Source of the DNA: Methylobacterium sp. WSM2598
GTDB taxonomy: Bacteria > Pseudomonadota > Alphaproteobacteria > Rhizobiales > Beijerinckiaceae
Length of the DNA: 64,000 nt
Assembly (NCBI RefSeq): GCF_000379105.1
Contig: NZ_KB900609.1
Span: 1,575,985-1,639,984, forward strand
Reading direction: 5' to 3'
Made by a program: the position numbers and the translations under genes. The notes under the pieces are model-generated. The model worked only from the letters and a program-made list of their open reading frames with translations. It had not been told where the DNA came from and made no database searches. Below, one piece after another: positions 44,338 to 55,154 of this stretch; position 1 is the first letter of the stretch, and every line of letters starts with the position of its first letter.

Positions 44338-45375
44338 TCAGCGGATGAAGGTGTCATCCTCGCCCTCGCCGTTGATCTCGATCTCGCCGCGCCCGGCCAT
44401 GTCGAGGGCGAGGTCCGTGATGGCGCGGCGGGCGTCGAGGACGTCGCGCTGGGCCGCCGGCTCGCCGCCGTTGAGTTCGTGCTCGATCATGCGGCGCACG
44501 CGGGCCGAGAGCGAGGAGAGCACCGTGTCGCGGAAATCGGCCGGCGTGCCCTTGAGGGAGAGGACGAGGCGGTCGTTCGGCACCGCGTCGAACAGGGCGG
44601 TCCGCGACCGCGGTGCCAGCTTGACGATGTCCTCGAAGGTGAACAGCAGGCCCTTGAGGATCTCGGCGGATTTCGGCCGCGACTCCGACAGGCTCGACAG
44701 CACGTCGTCCATGTGCTCGCGCTCCATCTTGTTGATGATGTCGGCGATCTTGGCGTGGGTGTCGGCGCCGGCGTTGCGCGCGAAGTTCACCATCAGGTCG
44801 TCGTTGATGATCTTCTCGATCGAGCGCAGCGTGTCGTCGACGATCGGCTTGAAGGCGAGCATCCGCCGCATCAATCCGTTGCGCAGGGGCTGGGGCAGGT
44901 GGGTCATCACCTTGGCGGCGGCCGCCGGCTTGATCTTGGACAGGATCAGGGCCGCCGTCTGCGGGTGCTCCTTGACGAGGTAGCTCGCCAGCACGGTCTC
45001 GGACACGCCCGACAGCCGCTCCCAGACCGAGCGCTTCGAGTTGTTGCCGCGCACCTCGGCGAGGATGTCGGCGATCTGCTCGGGGGGAAGCAGGCCGCTG
45101 AGGAGCTTCTCCACCTCCTGCACGGTGCCGAGCAGGTTCGCGCCCTGCGAGAATTCGGACACGAACGCGTCGACGAGGCCTTCCAGGGTGTCGGCGCTGA
45201 CGGGGCCGAGCTTCACCGCCGCCCGGGTGATGAGCTTGATCTCGTCCTCGTCGAAGTACTTGAGGAGGCGGCCGGCCGCCGGCTTGCCCATGGCGAGCAG
45301 CAGCGTCGCGACCTCGTCCACCGCACGCAGGCGGCGCGGCGCGCCGCCTCGAACCGCCAGGGGTGCCGCCGTCAT
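44338..45375 (-). CDS. fliG: Flagellar motor switch protein FliG
   Basis: A 345-residue switch protein. The N-terminal domain (about 15-105) binds FliF. The middle domain has EHPQTAALILSKIKPAAAAK (the EHPQ motif), and the C-terminal torque domain contains the charged helix VLSSLSARVRRMIEHEL. It couples stator action to rotor rotation. It is 15 bp downstream of fliN. Confidence 0.95.
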   Translation of the reverse strand: MTAAPLAVRGGAPRRLRAVDEVATLLLAMGKPAAGRLLKYFDEDEIKLITRAAVKLGPVSADTLEGLVDAFVSEFSQGANLLGTVQEVEKLLSGLLPPEQIADILAEVRGNNSKRSVWERLSGVSETVLASYLVKEHPQTAALILSKIKPAAAAKVMTHLPQPLRNGLMRRMLAFKPIVDDTLRSIEKIINDDLMVNFARNAGADTHAKIADIINKMEREHMDDVLSSLSESRPKSAEILKGLLFTFEDIVKLAPRSRTALFDAVPNDRLVLSLKGTPADFRDTVLSSLSARVRRMIEHELNGGEPAAQRDVLDARRAITDLALDMAGRGEIEINGEGEDDTFIR

Positions 45376-45390
45376 CCCGCCCTCTCCGCC

Positions 45391-45768
45391 TTACGCGGCT
45401 TCGTTGCTGCTGGGCCCGACGATCTCGGTCAGCGAGACGCCGAAGCGGGAATTGTCCTCCTCGACCACCACGACCTCGCCGCGGGCGATCACCCGGCCGT
45501 TGACCATGATGTCGACGGGCTCGCCGACCCGGTGGTCGAGGGGGACGATGGCCCCGCGGCCGAGCTTCATCAGGTTGGCGACCGGCATCGTGGCCGAGCC
45601 GAGGACGACCTGGATCAGGACCGGGATGCGCAGCACCGAGTCGAGGTTGCGGCCGGCGCCGACCGTCTCCTCCGCCCGGGGCGGCGCCATGGTGGCGGCC
45701 GTGCCGAACAGGGCCTCGGCGTGGCTCGCCGACAGGTCGGGGGCGTCGTCGAACGGGTTCTTGCTCAT
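45391..45768 (-). CDS. fliN: Flagellar motor switch protein FliN
   Basis: A 125-residue protein with the SpoA/FliN C-terminal domain (VLRIPVLIQVVLGSATMPVA, LGRGAIVPLDHRVGEPVDI, NGRVIARGEVVVVEEDNSRF). It forms the lower part of the C-ring with FliM and binds the export ATPase complex. It lies between the small membrane protein and fliG. Confidence 0.95.
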   Translation of the reverse strand: MSKNPFDDAPDLSASHAEALFGTAATMAPPRAEETVGAGRNLDSVLRIPVLIQVVLGSATMPVANLMKLGRGAIVPLDHRVGEPVDIMVNGRVIARGEVVVVEEDNSRFGVSLTEIVGPSSNEAA

Positions 45769-45819
45769 CGGAACGGGTCTCGCGGCGGGGGCGTGGGGTC
45801 GGGGGCGGCGCGGCGTCCG

Positions 45820-46158
45820 TCAGGGCGCCGGGCGGCGGTCTTGGCGGCGGTCTGGGCGGAGATCTTGGCGAAGGTCTTGAGGGGAGGGGGGGCGCTGCCG
45901 GGCATCGAGGTCGGCGAGGGTGCGGCGGGCCTCGTCGATCTTGGCCGAGAGCGCCTCCAGGATCTCCCGGCCCTCGCCGGTGAAGCCGCGCAAAGCCTCG
46001 CCCGCCTGGGTGAGGGCCTGGCTCGTCTGCGCGAAGGCGCGCCCGTACTCGGCCTGGACGCGGTCGAGGCGCTTGAGCTTGAGGTACATCGGCACGACGC
46101 ACAGGCAGGTGAGCACGAGGGCGCCGAGCAGGACGCCGTCAACGAGCGAGGACGCCAT
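45820..46158 (-). CDS. Small membrane-anchored protein, DUF6468-like
   Basis: A 112-residue protein with one N-terminal membrane helix (VDGVLLGALVLTCLCVVPMY), a helical middle (about 28-80, probably coiled coil) and an Arg/Asp/Pro-rich repetitive tail (DLRQDLRPDRRQDRR). Small proteins of this layout, annotated DUF6468, occur between fliM and fliN in other Alphaproteobacteria. The start overlaps the fliM end by 20 bp. It may be a motor accessory; no function is established. Confidence 0.7.
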   Translation of the reverse strand: MASSLVDGVLLGALVLTCLCVVPMYLKLKRLDRVQAEYGRAFAQTSQALTQAGEALRGFTGEGREILEALSAKIDEARRTLADLDARQRPPSPQDLRQDLRPDRRQDRRPAP

Positions 46159-47050
46159 CCATGAATTCCTTATCCTGATCGATCTGGTCTTCGACGCGCA
46201 GCACGTAGGCGCCGTTCGCCTGGCCGACCTGGCACCAGAAGAGCGCCTGATCGTTGCCTTGGAGTTTCACCCGGCTGCGCGGCGTCGCGTCCAGGGTGAG
46301 GACCTGGCCGACCTTCAGGTCGGCGATCTCGCCGAGCGTCAGGGTGCGCTCCTCCAGCACCGCCCGCAGCGTGACCTCCGTCTTGCGGACCTCGGTCGAG
46401 ATCTGCTTCTCCCAGCGCGGGTCCCGGCTGGTCGATTCGCCGGTGAGGACCTTGGACAGGCTCTGGCGCATCGGGTTGAGCACCGCCTGCGGGATGATGA
46501 GGAACATTTCGCCGCCCCGGTTGAGTGCCTGAAGCAGGAATTTCGCCGCCACCGCCTTGTTCGAGCGCCGGCCGATGATGGCGAAGTCCATGCGCGTCTC
46601 GGTCCGCTCCAGCTTCAGCGTCGCCACCGAGACCAGCGCGAAGGCGGCTTCGAGCGCCTTACCGATCTGCTCGAAGGTCATCTGGGCGATGCGCAGCTCG
46701 ATGCTGGAGAAGTTGCGCGCCTCCTCGACGGGCGGCTCCGAGCCGTCGGCCCCGAGCAGCACCTCCACCATGGTGAAGACGAAGTCGCGGTCGAGCCCGA
46801 CCAGGAGGTGCCCGTCCCATTGCGGCGAGTAGAAGATGCCGACCACCGCGTTGGCCTCGTAGGGCTCGAGCAGGTCGCCGAACAGGCCGCTCTCGACGCT
46901 CATCAGCGAGTAGAAGATCGGCGAGACGGCGAGGTGCTTGAGGTTGTCGGCGCAGGCGGTGGCCAGCCGGTCGAAGATGACGTTGAGCATCGGCAGCCTG
47001 TCCGGGGACAGGCCGGAGGCGTCGAGCAGGCGGTCGCGGACGTCCATCAT
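46139..47050 (-). CDS. fliM: Flagellar motor switch protein FliM
   Basis: A 303-residue switch protein: a CheC-like middle domain (about 30-200, with VVGIFYSPQWDGHLLVGLDR) and a C-terminal SpoA domain (VTLRAVLEERTLTLGEIADL, KVGQVLTLDATPRSRVKLQG). The N-terminus is short and lacks the obvious EN-rich CheY-binding peptide of enteric FliM, as in rhizobia. The ATG at 47050 lies 3 bp after the motA stop. The same frame runs on upstream antisense but without family similarity. Confidence 0.93.
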   Translation of the reverse strand: MMDVRDRLLDASGLSPDRLPMLNVIFDRLATACADNLKHLAVSPIFYSLMSVESGLFGDLLEPYEANAVVGIFYSPQWDGHLLVGLDRDFVFTMVEVLLGADGSEPPVEEARNFSSIELRIAQMTFEQIGKALEAAFALVSVATLKLERTETRMDFAIIGRRSNKAVAAKFLLQALNRGGEMFLIIPQAVLNPMRQSLSKVLTGESTSRDPRWEKQISTEVRKTEVTLRAVLEERTLTLGEIADLKVGQVLTLDATPRSRVKLQGNDQALFWCQVGQANGAYVLRVEDQIDQDKEFMDGVLAR

Positions 47051-47052
47051 GG

Positions 47053-47925
47053 TCAGGCCGCCTCGCGCTGCTGGCCGCCGCCCACGGTGGCGGTCTCGAC
47101 CTCGTCGATGGTCGGGCGGTCCGCGAGCGAGATGCCCTTGCGGCCGTGCTCGACCGCGATCTGCGGCAGGGCGCCGTTCATGTAGGCGATGAGGCTCTGC
47201 TTCACGATGACGTAGACCCTCGTCTGCTTGTCGCGCACCATCTTCACCTTGCTGGCGAGGGGCGCGAGGATGCCGTAGGAGAGCGTGATGCCGCCGAGCG
47301 TGCCGATCAGCGCGGCGCCGATCAGGTGGCCCAGCACGTGCGGCGGCTGGTCCAGGGCGCCCATGGCGTTCACGATGCCGAGCACCGCCGCCACGATGCC
47401 GAGGGCCGGGAGCGCCTCCGCGACCGTGCTGATCGAGGCGTAGGGCTTGAGCGCGTCCCGCTTGTGGGTGCCGATCTCCTCGTCCATCAGCGCCTCGATC
47501 TCGTGCGGCCGCGCGTTGCCGATCAGGATCAGCCGGGCGTAGTCGCAGATGAACATCGTCAGTTCGAGGTTCTTCAGGATGTCGGGATAGTTCTTGAAGA
47601 TCGACGAGTTCGCCGGGTCGTCGAGGTGCGGCTCGACCTCGTTGCGCGGCTTGGCCTTGAGCTCGCGCATGAGGGCGTGGAGCAGGCCGAGGAGCGAGAG
47701 GTAATCCTTGCGCTTGGGCACCCGGTCGGTGACCGCCTCGAGCAGGCCCTTGCCCGAATCGACCACCGTCTTCATCGGGTTGGCGATCACGAAGGTGCCG
47801 ATCGCCATTCCGCCGATGATGACGAATTCCCAGGGCTGCCAGATCACCGCGAGGTGCCCGCCCTCGGCGAGGAACCCGCCGATCATCGCCCCGAGCGCGA
47901 TGACCAAGCCGATCAGTACACCCAC
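47053..47925 (-). CDS. motA: Flagellar stator protein MotA
   Basis: A 290-residue proton-channel stator subunit with four membrane helices (GVLIGLVIALGAMIGGF, WEFVIIGGMAIGTFVIAN, and the TM3-TM4 pair in LPALGIVAAVLGIVNAMGAL and GTLGGITLSYGILAPLA). The charged cytoplasmic loop (about 70-165) contacts FliG. It is the first gene of the minus-strand motor operon; its partner motB is in the other operon. Confidence 0.96.
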   Translation of the reverse strand: MGVLIGLVIALGAMIGGFLAEGGHLAVIWQPWEFVIIGGMAIGTFVIANPMKTVVDSGKGLLEAVTDRVPKRKDYLSLLGLLHALMRELKAKPRNEVEPHLDDPANSSIFKNYPDILKNLELTMFICDYARLILIGNARPHEIEALMDEEIGTHKRDALKPYASISTVAEALPALGIVAAVLGIVNAMGALDQPPHVLGHLIGAALIGTLGGITLSYGILAPLASKVKMVRDKQTRVYVIVKQSLIAYMNGALPQIAVEHGRKGISLADRPTIDEVETATVGGGQQREAA

Positions 47926-48102
47926 GATCCTCGCTCCCCTGGGACAGTCGCCGATGGTCGTGGGATAGGACCGCAGGCTTGCGCGGGGCTGAAGAGCGGG
48001 AGGATGGCGGGCGGGCGACCCGGGTGCGGGATCGGGGCCCGGAGCGTTGACGAATGCCGCGCCGCGCGCAAGGTGCGCCGGGCCGCACGGAGATCAGTCG
48101 AG

Positions 48103-49155
48103 ATGCATTGTGTCGTGACCGGGGCGGCCGGCTTCATCGGATTCCACCTCGCCCGGCGCCTCCTCGCCGACGGACACCGCGTCACCGGGATCGACGGCCT
48201 CACCGACTATTACGACGTCGGCCTGAAGCGGGCGCGGCTGCGCGCCCTCGAAGGGCCGGGCTTTGCCAACCACGTCGGCCTCCTGGAGGAGCCCGGCTTC
48301 TTCGCCCGCGTGATGGACCAGGCGAGGCCCGACATCCTCGTCCACCTCGCCGCCCAGGCGGGCGTGCGCTACAGCCTCGAGAACCCGGCGAGCTACGTCG
48401 CCGCCAACGTGGTGGGCACCTTCGAGGTGCTGGAGGGCCTGCGGGCGCATCCGGTGCGCCACGCGCTCCTCGCCTCGACCTCCTCGGTCTACGGCGGCAA
48501 CGACCGCGTCCCCTTCCGCGAGACCGACCCGGTGGCGCGGCCGGTCAGCCTCTACGCCGCCTCCAAGGTGGCGGGAGAATCCATGGCGCATGCCTACGCG
48601 CATCTGTGGCGGATCCCGACCACCGCCTTCCGGTTCTTCACGGTCTACGGGCCGTGGGGCCGTCCGGACATGGCCGTGTTCGTCTTCACGAAGCGGATCC
48701 TGGCGGGCGAGCCGGTCGAGGTGTTCGACCACGGCCGGGCCGCGCGCGACTTCACCTACATCGACGACCTGATCGAGAGCATCGTGCGGCTGATCGACCG
48801 GCCGCCGGGAGGCGCGCCGGTCTCGGAATCCGACTCGCTCAGCCCCGTCGCGCCCTTCCGGGTGGTGAATATCGGGGGCGGCAACCCCGCCACCGTGTCG
48901 GACCTGCTGGACGGCCTGGAGGCGGCGCTGGGGCGGCGGGCGACGCGCCTGCTGCGCGACCTGCCGCCCGGCGACGTGCCGCTCACCCAGGCCGAGACCG
49001 GCCTGCTGCGCGACCTCATCGGCTACGCGCCCGCGACGCCCCTGCGCGAGGGCGTCGCCGCCTTCGTGGACTGGTACCGGGCGTATCATGCGAACGGCCC
49101 GGACGCTGACGCCGCGGGCCTTCGAGCCTCTCGAAGGGTCGACACGAGCGAATAG
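48103..49155 (+). CDS. NAD-dependent epimerase, UDP-glucuronate 4-epimerase type
   Basis: A 350-residue extended short-chain reductase. The NAD motif GAAGFIGFHLA is at the N-terminus, the catalytic Ser in LASTSSVYGG and the YxxxK in SLYAASKVAGE. The segment TAFRFFTVYGPWGRPDMAVF is typical of UDP-glucuronate 4-epimerases, which make UDP-galacturonate for surface polysaccharide. The ATG at 48103 follows GGAGAT. The last 15-20 residues, including RVDTSE, appear to be read from a dispersed repeat sequence. It is divergent from motA. Confidence 0.88.
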   Translation: MHCVVTGAAGFIGFHLARRLLADGHRVTGIDGLTDYYDVGLKRARLRALEGPGFANHVGLLEEPGFFARVMDQARPDILVHLAAQAGVRYSLENPASYVAANVVGTFEVLEGLRAHPVRHALLASTSSVYGGNDRVPFRETDPVARPVSLYAASKVAGESMAHAYAHLWRIPTTAFRFFTVYGPWGRPDMAVFVFTKRILAGEPVEVFDHGRAARDFTYIDDLIESIVRLIDRPPGGAPVSESDSLSPVAPFRVVNIGGGNPATVSDLLDGLEAALGRRATRLLRDLPPGDVPLTQAETGLLRDLIGYAPATPLREGVAAFVDWYRAYHANGPDADAAGLRASRRVDTSE

Positions 49156-49230
49156 CGTGGCGGCACGTCGAGAACGGAACCAACGGCCATCGGAAATGAC
49201 CGTCGGCATGGCGGCGGCGCGGCCCGCCGG

Positions 49231-50448
49231 TCAGGCGTTGCCGCCCTTCGCCTGGCGGATCAGCGAGACGAAGCGGTCGAAGAGGTAGTGGCTGTCGCGC
49301 GGTCCCGGCGAGGCCTCCGGGTGGTACTGCACCGAGAAGGCCGGGCGGTCGGTGAGCGCGAGCCCGCAATTCGAGCCGTCGAACAGCGAGACGTGCGTCT
49401 CGACCGCCGTGCCGGGCAGGCTCTGCGGATCGACCGCGAATCCGTGATTCATCGACACGATCTCGACCTTGCCGGTGGTCTTGTCCTTCACCGGGTGGTT
49501 CGCGCCGTGGTGACCCTGGCCCATCTTCACGGTCCTGCCACCGAGGGCGAGGCCCATCAGCTGGTGGCCGAGGCAGATGCCGAAGGTCGGCACCTTGCGG
49601 TCGAGGAGCTGGCGGATTACCGGCACCGCGTACGCGCCGGTCGCGGCCGGGTCGCCCGGGCCGTTCGACAGGAAGACCCCGTCGGGCTTCAAGGCCAGGA
49701 TGTCCTCGGCCGTCGCGGTGGCCGGCACCACGGTGACGTCGCAGCCCGCCCGGGTGAGCAGCCGCAGGATGTTGCGCTTGACCCCGTAATCGATCGCCAC
49801 GACCCGCAGGCCCTCGCCGGGCGCCTTCCGGCCGTAGCCCTGGCCGCGCTCCCACACGGTCTCGCCCCAGGCGGCGGTGGCGCGGCTCGTCACCGGCGGG
49901 ACCAGGTCGAGCCCCTCCATGGAGGGCAGGTCCCGCGCCCTGGCCCTCAGGCCCTCGCGGTCGAAGCGCCCCTGCGGGTCGTGGGCGATGACGGCGTTCG
50001 GCATGCCGCGCTCGCGGATCAGCGCGGTGAGCGCCCGCGTGTCGACGCCGGTGATGCCGATGATGCCGCGGGCCCGCAGCCAGCCGTCGAGGTGGTCGGA
50101 CGAGCGCCAGTTCGACGGGTTCGTCACCGCGGCGGCGATCACCGCGCCGCGCACGCCCGAGGCCGGGGCCTGCTCCAGGCTCTCCAGGTCCTCGTCGTTG
50201 GTGCCGACATTGCCGATATGCGGGAAGGTGAAGGTGACGATCTGGCCCGCGTAGGAGGGATCGGTCAGGATCTCCTGGTAGCCGGTCATGGCGGTGTTGA
50301 AGCAGACCTCGCCCGCCGCCTCGCCGGTCGCCCCGATGCCGAAGCCTTCGAGGATGGTGCCGTCCGCCAGCACCAGCAGGGCGGTGGCGACGGGCTCGGC
50401 CCAGCCGTCGGAGGACGCGGGGGCGCCCGCGGCGTCGTCTTGCAGCAT
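49231..50448 (-). CDS. carA: Carbamoyl-phosphate synthase small subunit
   Basis: A 405-residue glutaminase subunit supplying ammonia to CarB for arginine and pyrimidine synthesis. The N-terminal domain has FNTAMTGYQEILTDPSYAGQ. The class-I amidotransferase domain has the Cys nucleophile in FGICLGHQLMGLALGG and the His-Glu pair in VQYHPEASPGP. It is divergent from the GatB/YqeY gene with 165 bp between them, a neighbourhood common in Alphaproteobacteria. Confidence 0.96.
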   Translation of the reverse strand: MLQDDAAGAPASSDGWAEPVATALLVLADGTILEGFGIGATGEAAGEVCFNTAMTGYQEILTDPSYAGQIVTFTFPHIGNVGTNDEDLESLEQAPASGVRGAVIAAAVTNPSNWRSSDHLDGWLRARGIIGITGVDTRALTALIRERGMPNAVIAHDPQGRFDREGLRARARDLPSMEGLDLVPPVTSRATAAWGETVWERGQGYGRKAPGEGLRVVAIDYGVKRNILRLLTRAGCDVTVVPATATAEDILALKPDGVFLSNGPGDPAATGAYAVPVIRQLLDRKVPTFGICLGHQLMGLALGGRTVKMGQGHHGANHPVKDKTTGKVEIVSMNHGFAVDPQSLPGTAVETHVSLFDGSNCGLALTDRPAFSVQYHPEASPGPRDSHYLFDRFVSLIRQAKGGNA

Positions 50449-50613
50449 GATCGTGATCTCGCTTATGTCGCGCGGACGGCCGACCGCCCGGGGGGTGGCG
50501 CGCGCGGGAAGTGTCCGGCAGGGCGTCTTTAAGGGGCGCCCCCTCGCCGGGTCAATGTGGGGATCCCGCGCCGGCGGCTCAAGTTCCTCGTTCCAAACGG
50601 AGATCCGACCACC

Positions 50614-51072
50614 ATGCTGCGCGAGCGCCTCACCGCCGAGATGAAGGAGGCCATGAAGGCCGGCGACAAGGCGAAGCTCGCCACCGTCCGCCTCATCCAG
50701 GCCGCCCTCAAGGACAAGGACATCGAGGCCCGCGGCCTCGGCAAGGGGCCGCTCGCCGACGAGGAGATCCTCGCCGTGCTGCAGAAGATGATCAAGCAGC
50801 GCAACGAATCCGCCGCGCTCTACGAGCAGGGCGAGCGCCCGGAACTCGCCTCCGCCGAGCGGGCCGAGGCGGCGATCATCGCCACCTTCCTGCCCCAGCA
50901 GATGGACGAGGCCGAGACCCGGGCCGCGATCGAGGCCGCCATCGCCGAGACCGGCGCCGCCGGCCCCAAGGACATGGGCAGGGTGATCGGCGCCCTGAAG
51001 GCGAAATATGCCGGACGGATGGACTTTGCCAGGGCGAGCGGGCTCGTGAAGGGGATGCTGGCGGGGGGCTGA
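50614..51072 (+). CDS. GatB/YqeY domain protein
   Basis: A 152-residue protein of the YqeY family (LKDKDIEARGLGKGPLADEE, MIKQRNESAALYEQGERPEL, GRVIGALKAKYAGRMDF). The family resembles the tail domain of amidotransferase GatB and may act in tRNA-dependent amidation, but its role is not settled. In many Alphaproteobacteria it lies between carA and dnaG; here a membrane acyltransferase gene converges on it instead. Confidence 0.92.
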   Translation: MLRERLTAEMKEAMKAGDKAKLATVRLIQAALKDKDIEARGLGKGPLADEEILAVLQKMIKQRNESAALYEQGERPELASAERAEAAIIATFLPQQMDEAETRAAIEAAIAETGAAGPKDMGRVIGALKAKYAGRMDFARASGLVKGMLAGG

Positions 51073-51101
51073 CGGGCCCCCGACCGCCCCGGCGGCCGGG
51101 G

Positions 51102-52193
51102 TCAGGCGCCGCGCAGGGAGCCGATCGCGCCCGCCGGGCCGTCCGCTTCCGGGCGGTCCGGCACGATCCGGAACGCCCGGGGCCGCACGAACAGCACGCG
51201 CAGGGGCGTGTGCCGCACCGCGCGCGCGATGAGGAGCGGCACGCTCGCGGCCGCGACCGTCACCGCCAGCGAGGCGAGGCCGACATCCGCGATCACCCCG
51301 GTCCTCGCGATCAGGATGCGGGTCGCCGCCATCGGCAGGAAGAAGGCGAGGTAGATCACGATCGAGCGCTCGCCGCAGTGCCGGAGCGCCGCCGTGACCG
51401 GGCCGCCGGCCCGGGTGAGGAGGGCCGCCGCCGCGACGATGGCGAGCGCCCCGGCCGCCCCGAGCAGCAGACCCACCACCGGCAGGCTCGCGAGCGTCGG
51501 ATGCCCGGCCAGCCCGGAGGGTGTGAAGGCGAGGACGCCGTCGAGGAGCGCCCAGGCCGCCAGCCCCGCCAGGGCCGGGGCCGGGCGGCGGCGGGCGAAG
51601 TCGGCCAGGGCGAAGATCCGCTCGGCGAACAGCGCGCCTCCGAGGAAGTAGACGTAGCGCGCGCAGAACTCGTCCACCGCCAGCCAGCCGGTCTCGATCG
51701 GCAGGATCTCCAGCGCGGCCGCCGCGCCGAGCAGGACCGGCCACGGCACCCGCCGCAGGAGCTTGGTCGCGACCGAGAACAGCGCCAGCAGGTAGATGAA
51801 CCACAGCGTCGAGTAGGGCTCGACGAGGGCGTGCGCGAGGTGGAGCAGGAAGGCCCCGGGGCCCGCCCCCGCGGTGATCTGGCCGTACTTCGCGGCCGAC
51901 TGGATCAGCGTCCACAATCCGTAGAAATAGGCGAAGTGCACGACGCGCCGGTCCGCGAACAGGCGCCAGTCCCGGTCGAGGACGCGCCCGACGAAGAGGC
52001 CCGAGAGCAGGAAGAAGTCCGGGATCCGGAACGGCTTGGCGAAGGCCACGACCGGGTGGAGGAAGCCCTCGCCGCCCATCGCCTCGCCGGTGCCGAGGGT
52101 CGCGTGCATCATCACCACGAGGAGGATGCAGATGCCCTTGGCGACGTCGACCCAGGCGAGGCGGGACGGCGCGGCGGGGGAGGGGGCGGACAT
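51102..52193 (-). CDS. Acyltransferase 3-family membrane protein
   Basis: A 363-residue integral membrane protein with about ten helices. The family's first motif is WVDVAKGICILLVVMMHATL (with the conserved His) and the next conserved patch is FRIPDFFLLSGLFVGRVL. Such enzymes transfer acyl groups to carbohydrates or lipids at the envelope, for instance on exopolysaccharide or periplasmic glucans. The acceptor is unknown. Confidence 0.88.
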   Translation of the reverse strand: MSAPSPAAPSRLAWVDVAKGICILLVVMMHATLGTGEAMGGEGFLHPVVAFAKPFRIPDFFLLSGLFVGRVLDRDWRLFADRRVVHFAYFYGLWTLIQSAAKYGQITAGAGPGAFLLHLAHALVEPYSTLWFIYLLALFSVATKLLRRVPWPVLLGAAAALEILPIETGWLAVDEFCARYVYFLGGALFAERIFALADFARRRPAPALAGLAAWALLDGVLAFTPSGLAGHPTLASLPVVGLLLGAAGALAIVAAAALLTRAGGPVTAALRHCGERSIVIYLAFFLPMAATRILIARTGVIADVGLASLAVTVAAASVPLLIARAVRHTPLRVLFVRPRAFRIVPDRPEADGPAGAIGSLRGA

Positions 52194-52290
52194 CGGGGCC
52201 TCCTGGCTGTCTTCGCCGCCGAGTTGAGCCCATCGGCGGTAAAGGCCGCGTCTCGGCGCGGGCCGAGCGCGGGAAAGCCTTGACGGCAGG

Positions 52291-52659
52291 TTAACGGGGC
52301 TCGCGCTTTGTGGCGCGCCGCGCGCGCGTCAGCCGCGTCGCCGCGTGGAAATCGTCGGGCTTGGTGCGCACCCAGGCGAGGAAGCGGGCGATCTCCGGAT
52401 CGGCGCGCAGGCTCTCCACGTCGGCGAGGCGGCGGGCGATCTCCGCCTCGCTGTAGCGGGCGTGGATCGCCGAGTGGCAGATCTGGTGCAGCTGCACGGT
52501 CCGCCCGTGGGTGCCGCCCTTGAGCTTCGGCGTGAGGTGGTGGCGGCTCTGGCGCGCGCCGGGCGGGATCGGCCGCTCGCAGAGGGGGCATGTCGCGGGG
52601 GCGGAGGCGCCCGGCGTCGCCGCATCGTCGCCCCGCCAGCGCCGGCCTCGCCGTCCCAC
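52291..52659 (-). CDS. HNH endonuclease-like protein
   Basis: A 122-residue protein. A Cys pair (CPLCERPI) is followed by SRHHLTPKLKGGTHGRTVQL and HQICHSAIHA, the order of a zinc-supported HNH nuclease. The C-terminal part is basic. The GTG at 52659 follows GGGGGAGGA at good spacing; the frame upstream to 52818 overlaps the thiC promoter and is rejected. Small solitary HNH proteins like this are common in Rhizobiales and are not tied to a phage here. Confidence 0.78.
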   Translation of the reverse strand: MGRRGRRWRGDDAATPGASAPATCPLCERPIPPGARQSRHHLTPKLKGGTHGRTVQLHQICHSAIHARYSEAEIARRLADVESLRADPEIARFLAWVRTKPDDFHAATRLTRARRATKREPR

Positions 52660-52762
52660 CCCGTCCTCCCCCGCCCGCCGCCCCCGGCCCCTCGCGCCGC
52701 CCCGATCTGGGATGCGCCCGGCGGGCGGGCGAGGGCCGCGCGCTGCGGCGGATCGCGCGCAA

Positions 52763-52791
52763 TTGACAAACCCGTCGGCGGCGCAGACAGT
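52763..52791 (+). promoter_or_regulatory. thiC promoter
   Basis: A consensus -35 hexamer TTGACA (52763-52768) is followed after 17 bases by GACAGT (52786-52791). Initiation would fall at about 52798, exactly where the riboswitch begins, which supports the assignment. Confidence 0.65.
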
Positions 52792-52797
52792 TCGGGC

Positions 52798-54842
<2,045 letters not shown>

Positions 54843-54847
54843 GCGCG

Positions 54848-54875
54848 GCGGGCGCCGCGACGCGGCGGCGCCCGC
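54848..54875 (+). terminator. Hairpin after thiC
   Basis: Perfect 11-bp arms GCGGGCGCCGC and GCGGCGCCCGC with a 6-base loop start 6 bp after the thiC stop. A second, imperfect copy of the same sequence follows at about 54880-54905. No T-run follows. Confidence 0.5.
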
Positions 54876-54976
54876 ATCCGGCGCCGCGACGGCGCGGCGC
54901 CCGCATCCGGCGCGGAAACCCGAGCTTGGGCGTGCGCGTTCTTCCGGCGAAGGTCGATGACCGGGGGGATGCTCCG

Positions 54977-55057
54977 ATGCTGCTTCTGACGATCCTGGCT
55001 GCCGCGAACCTCGCCATCGCGGGGCTCTTCTCGCTCGTCGCCTTCCTGGCCGAGTGA
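54977..55057 (+). CDS. Possible 26-residue membrane microprotein
   Basis: The frame encodes MLLLTILAAANLAIAGLFSL and then VAFLAE, a single uncharged hydrophobic helix with one acidic C-terminal residue. CCGGGGGGA lies about 8 bp upstream as a possible ribosome binding site. The composition looks selected rather than random, but such a short frame can arise by chance. It lies alone between thiC and the next small gene. Confidence 0.35.
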   Translation: MLLLTILAAANLAIAGLFSLVAFLAE

Positions 55058-55154
55058 GGCGCGCCGCCCCGCGGCGGCCGGGAAGAGCCCTTCCCGCAGG
55101 GCCGGCCGCCCGCGGGCGCATAGCTCGGCCGTACGGACGCGCTATGTGGGCGGG

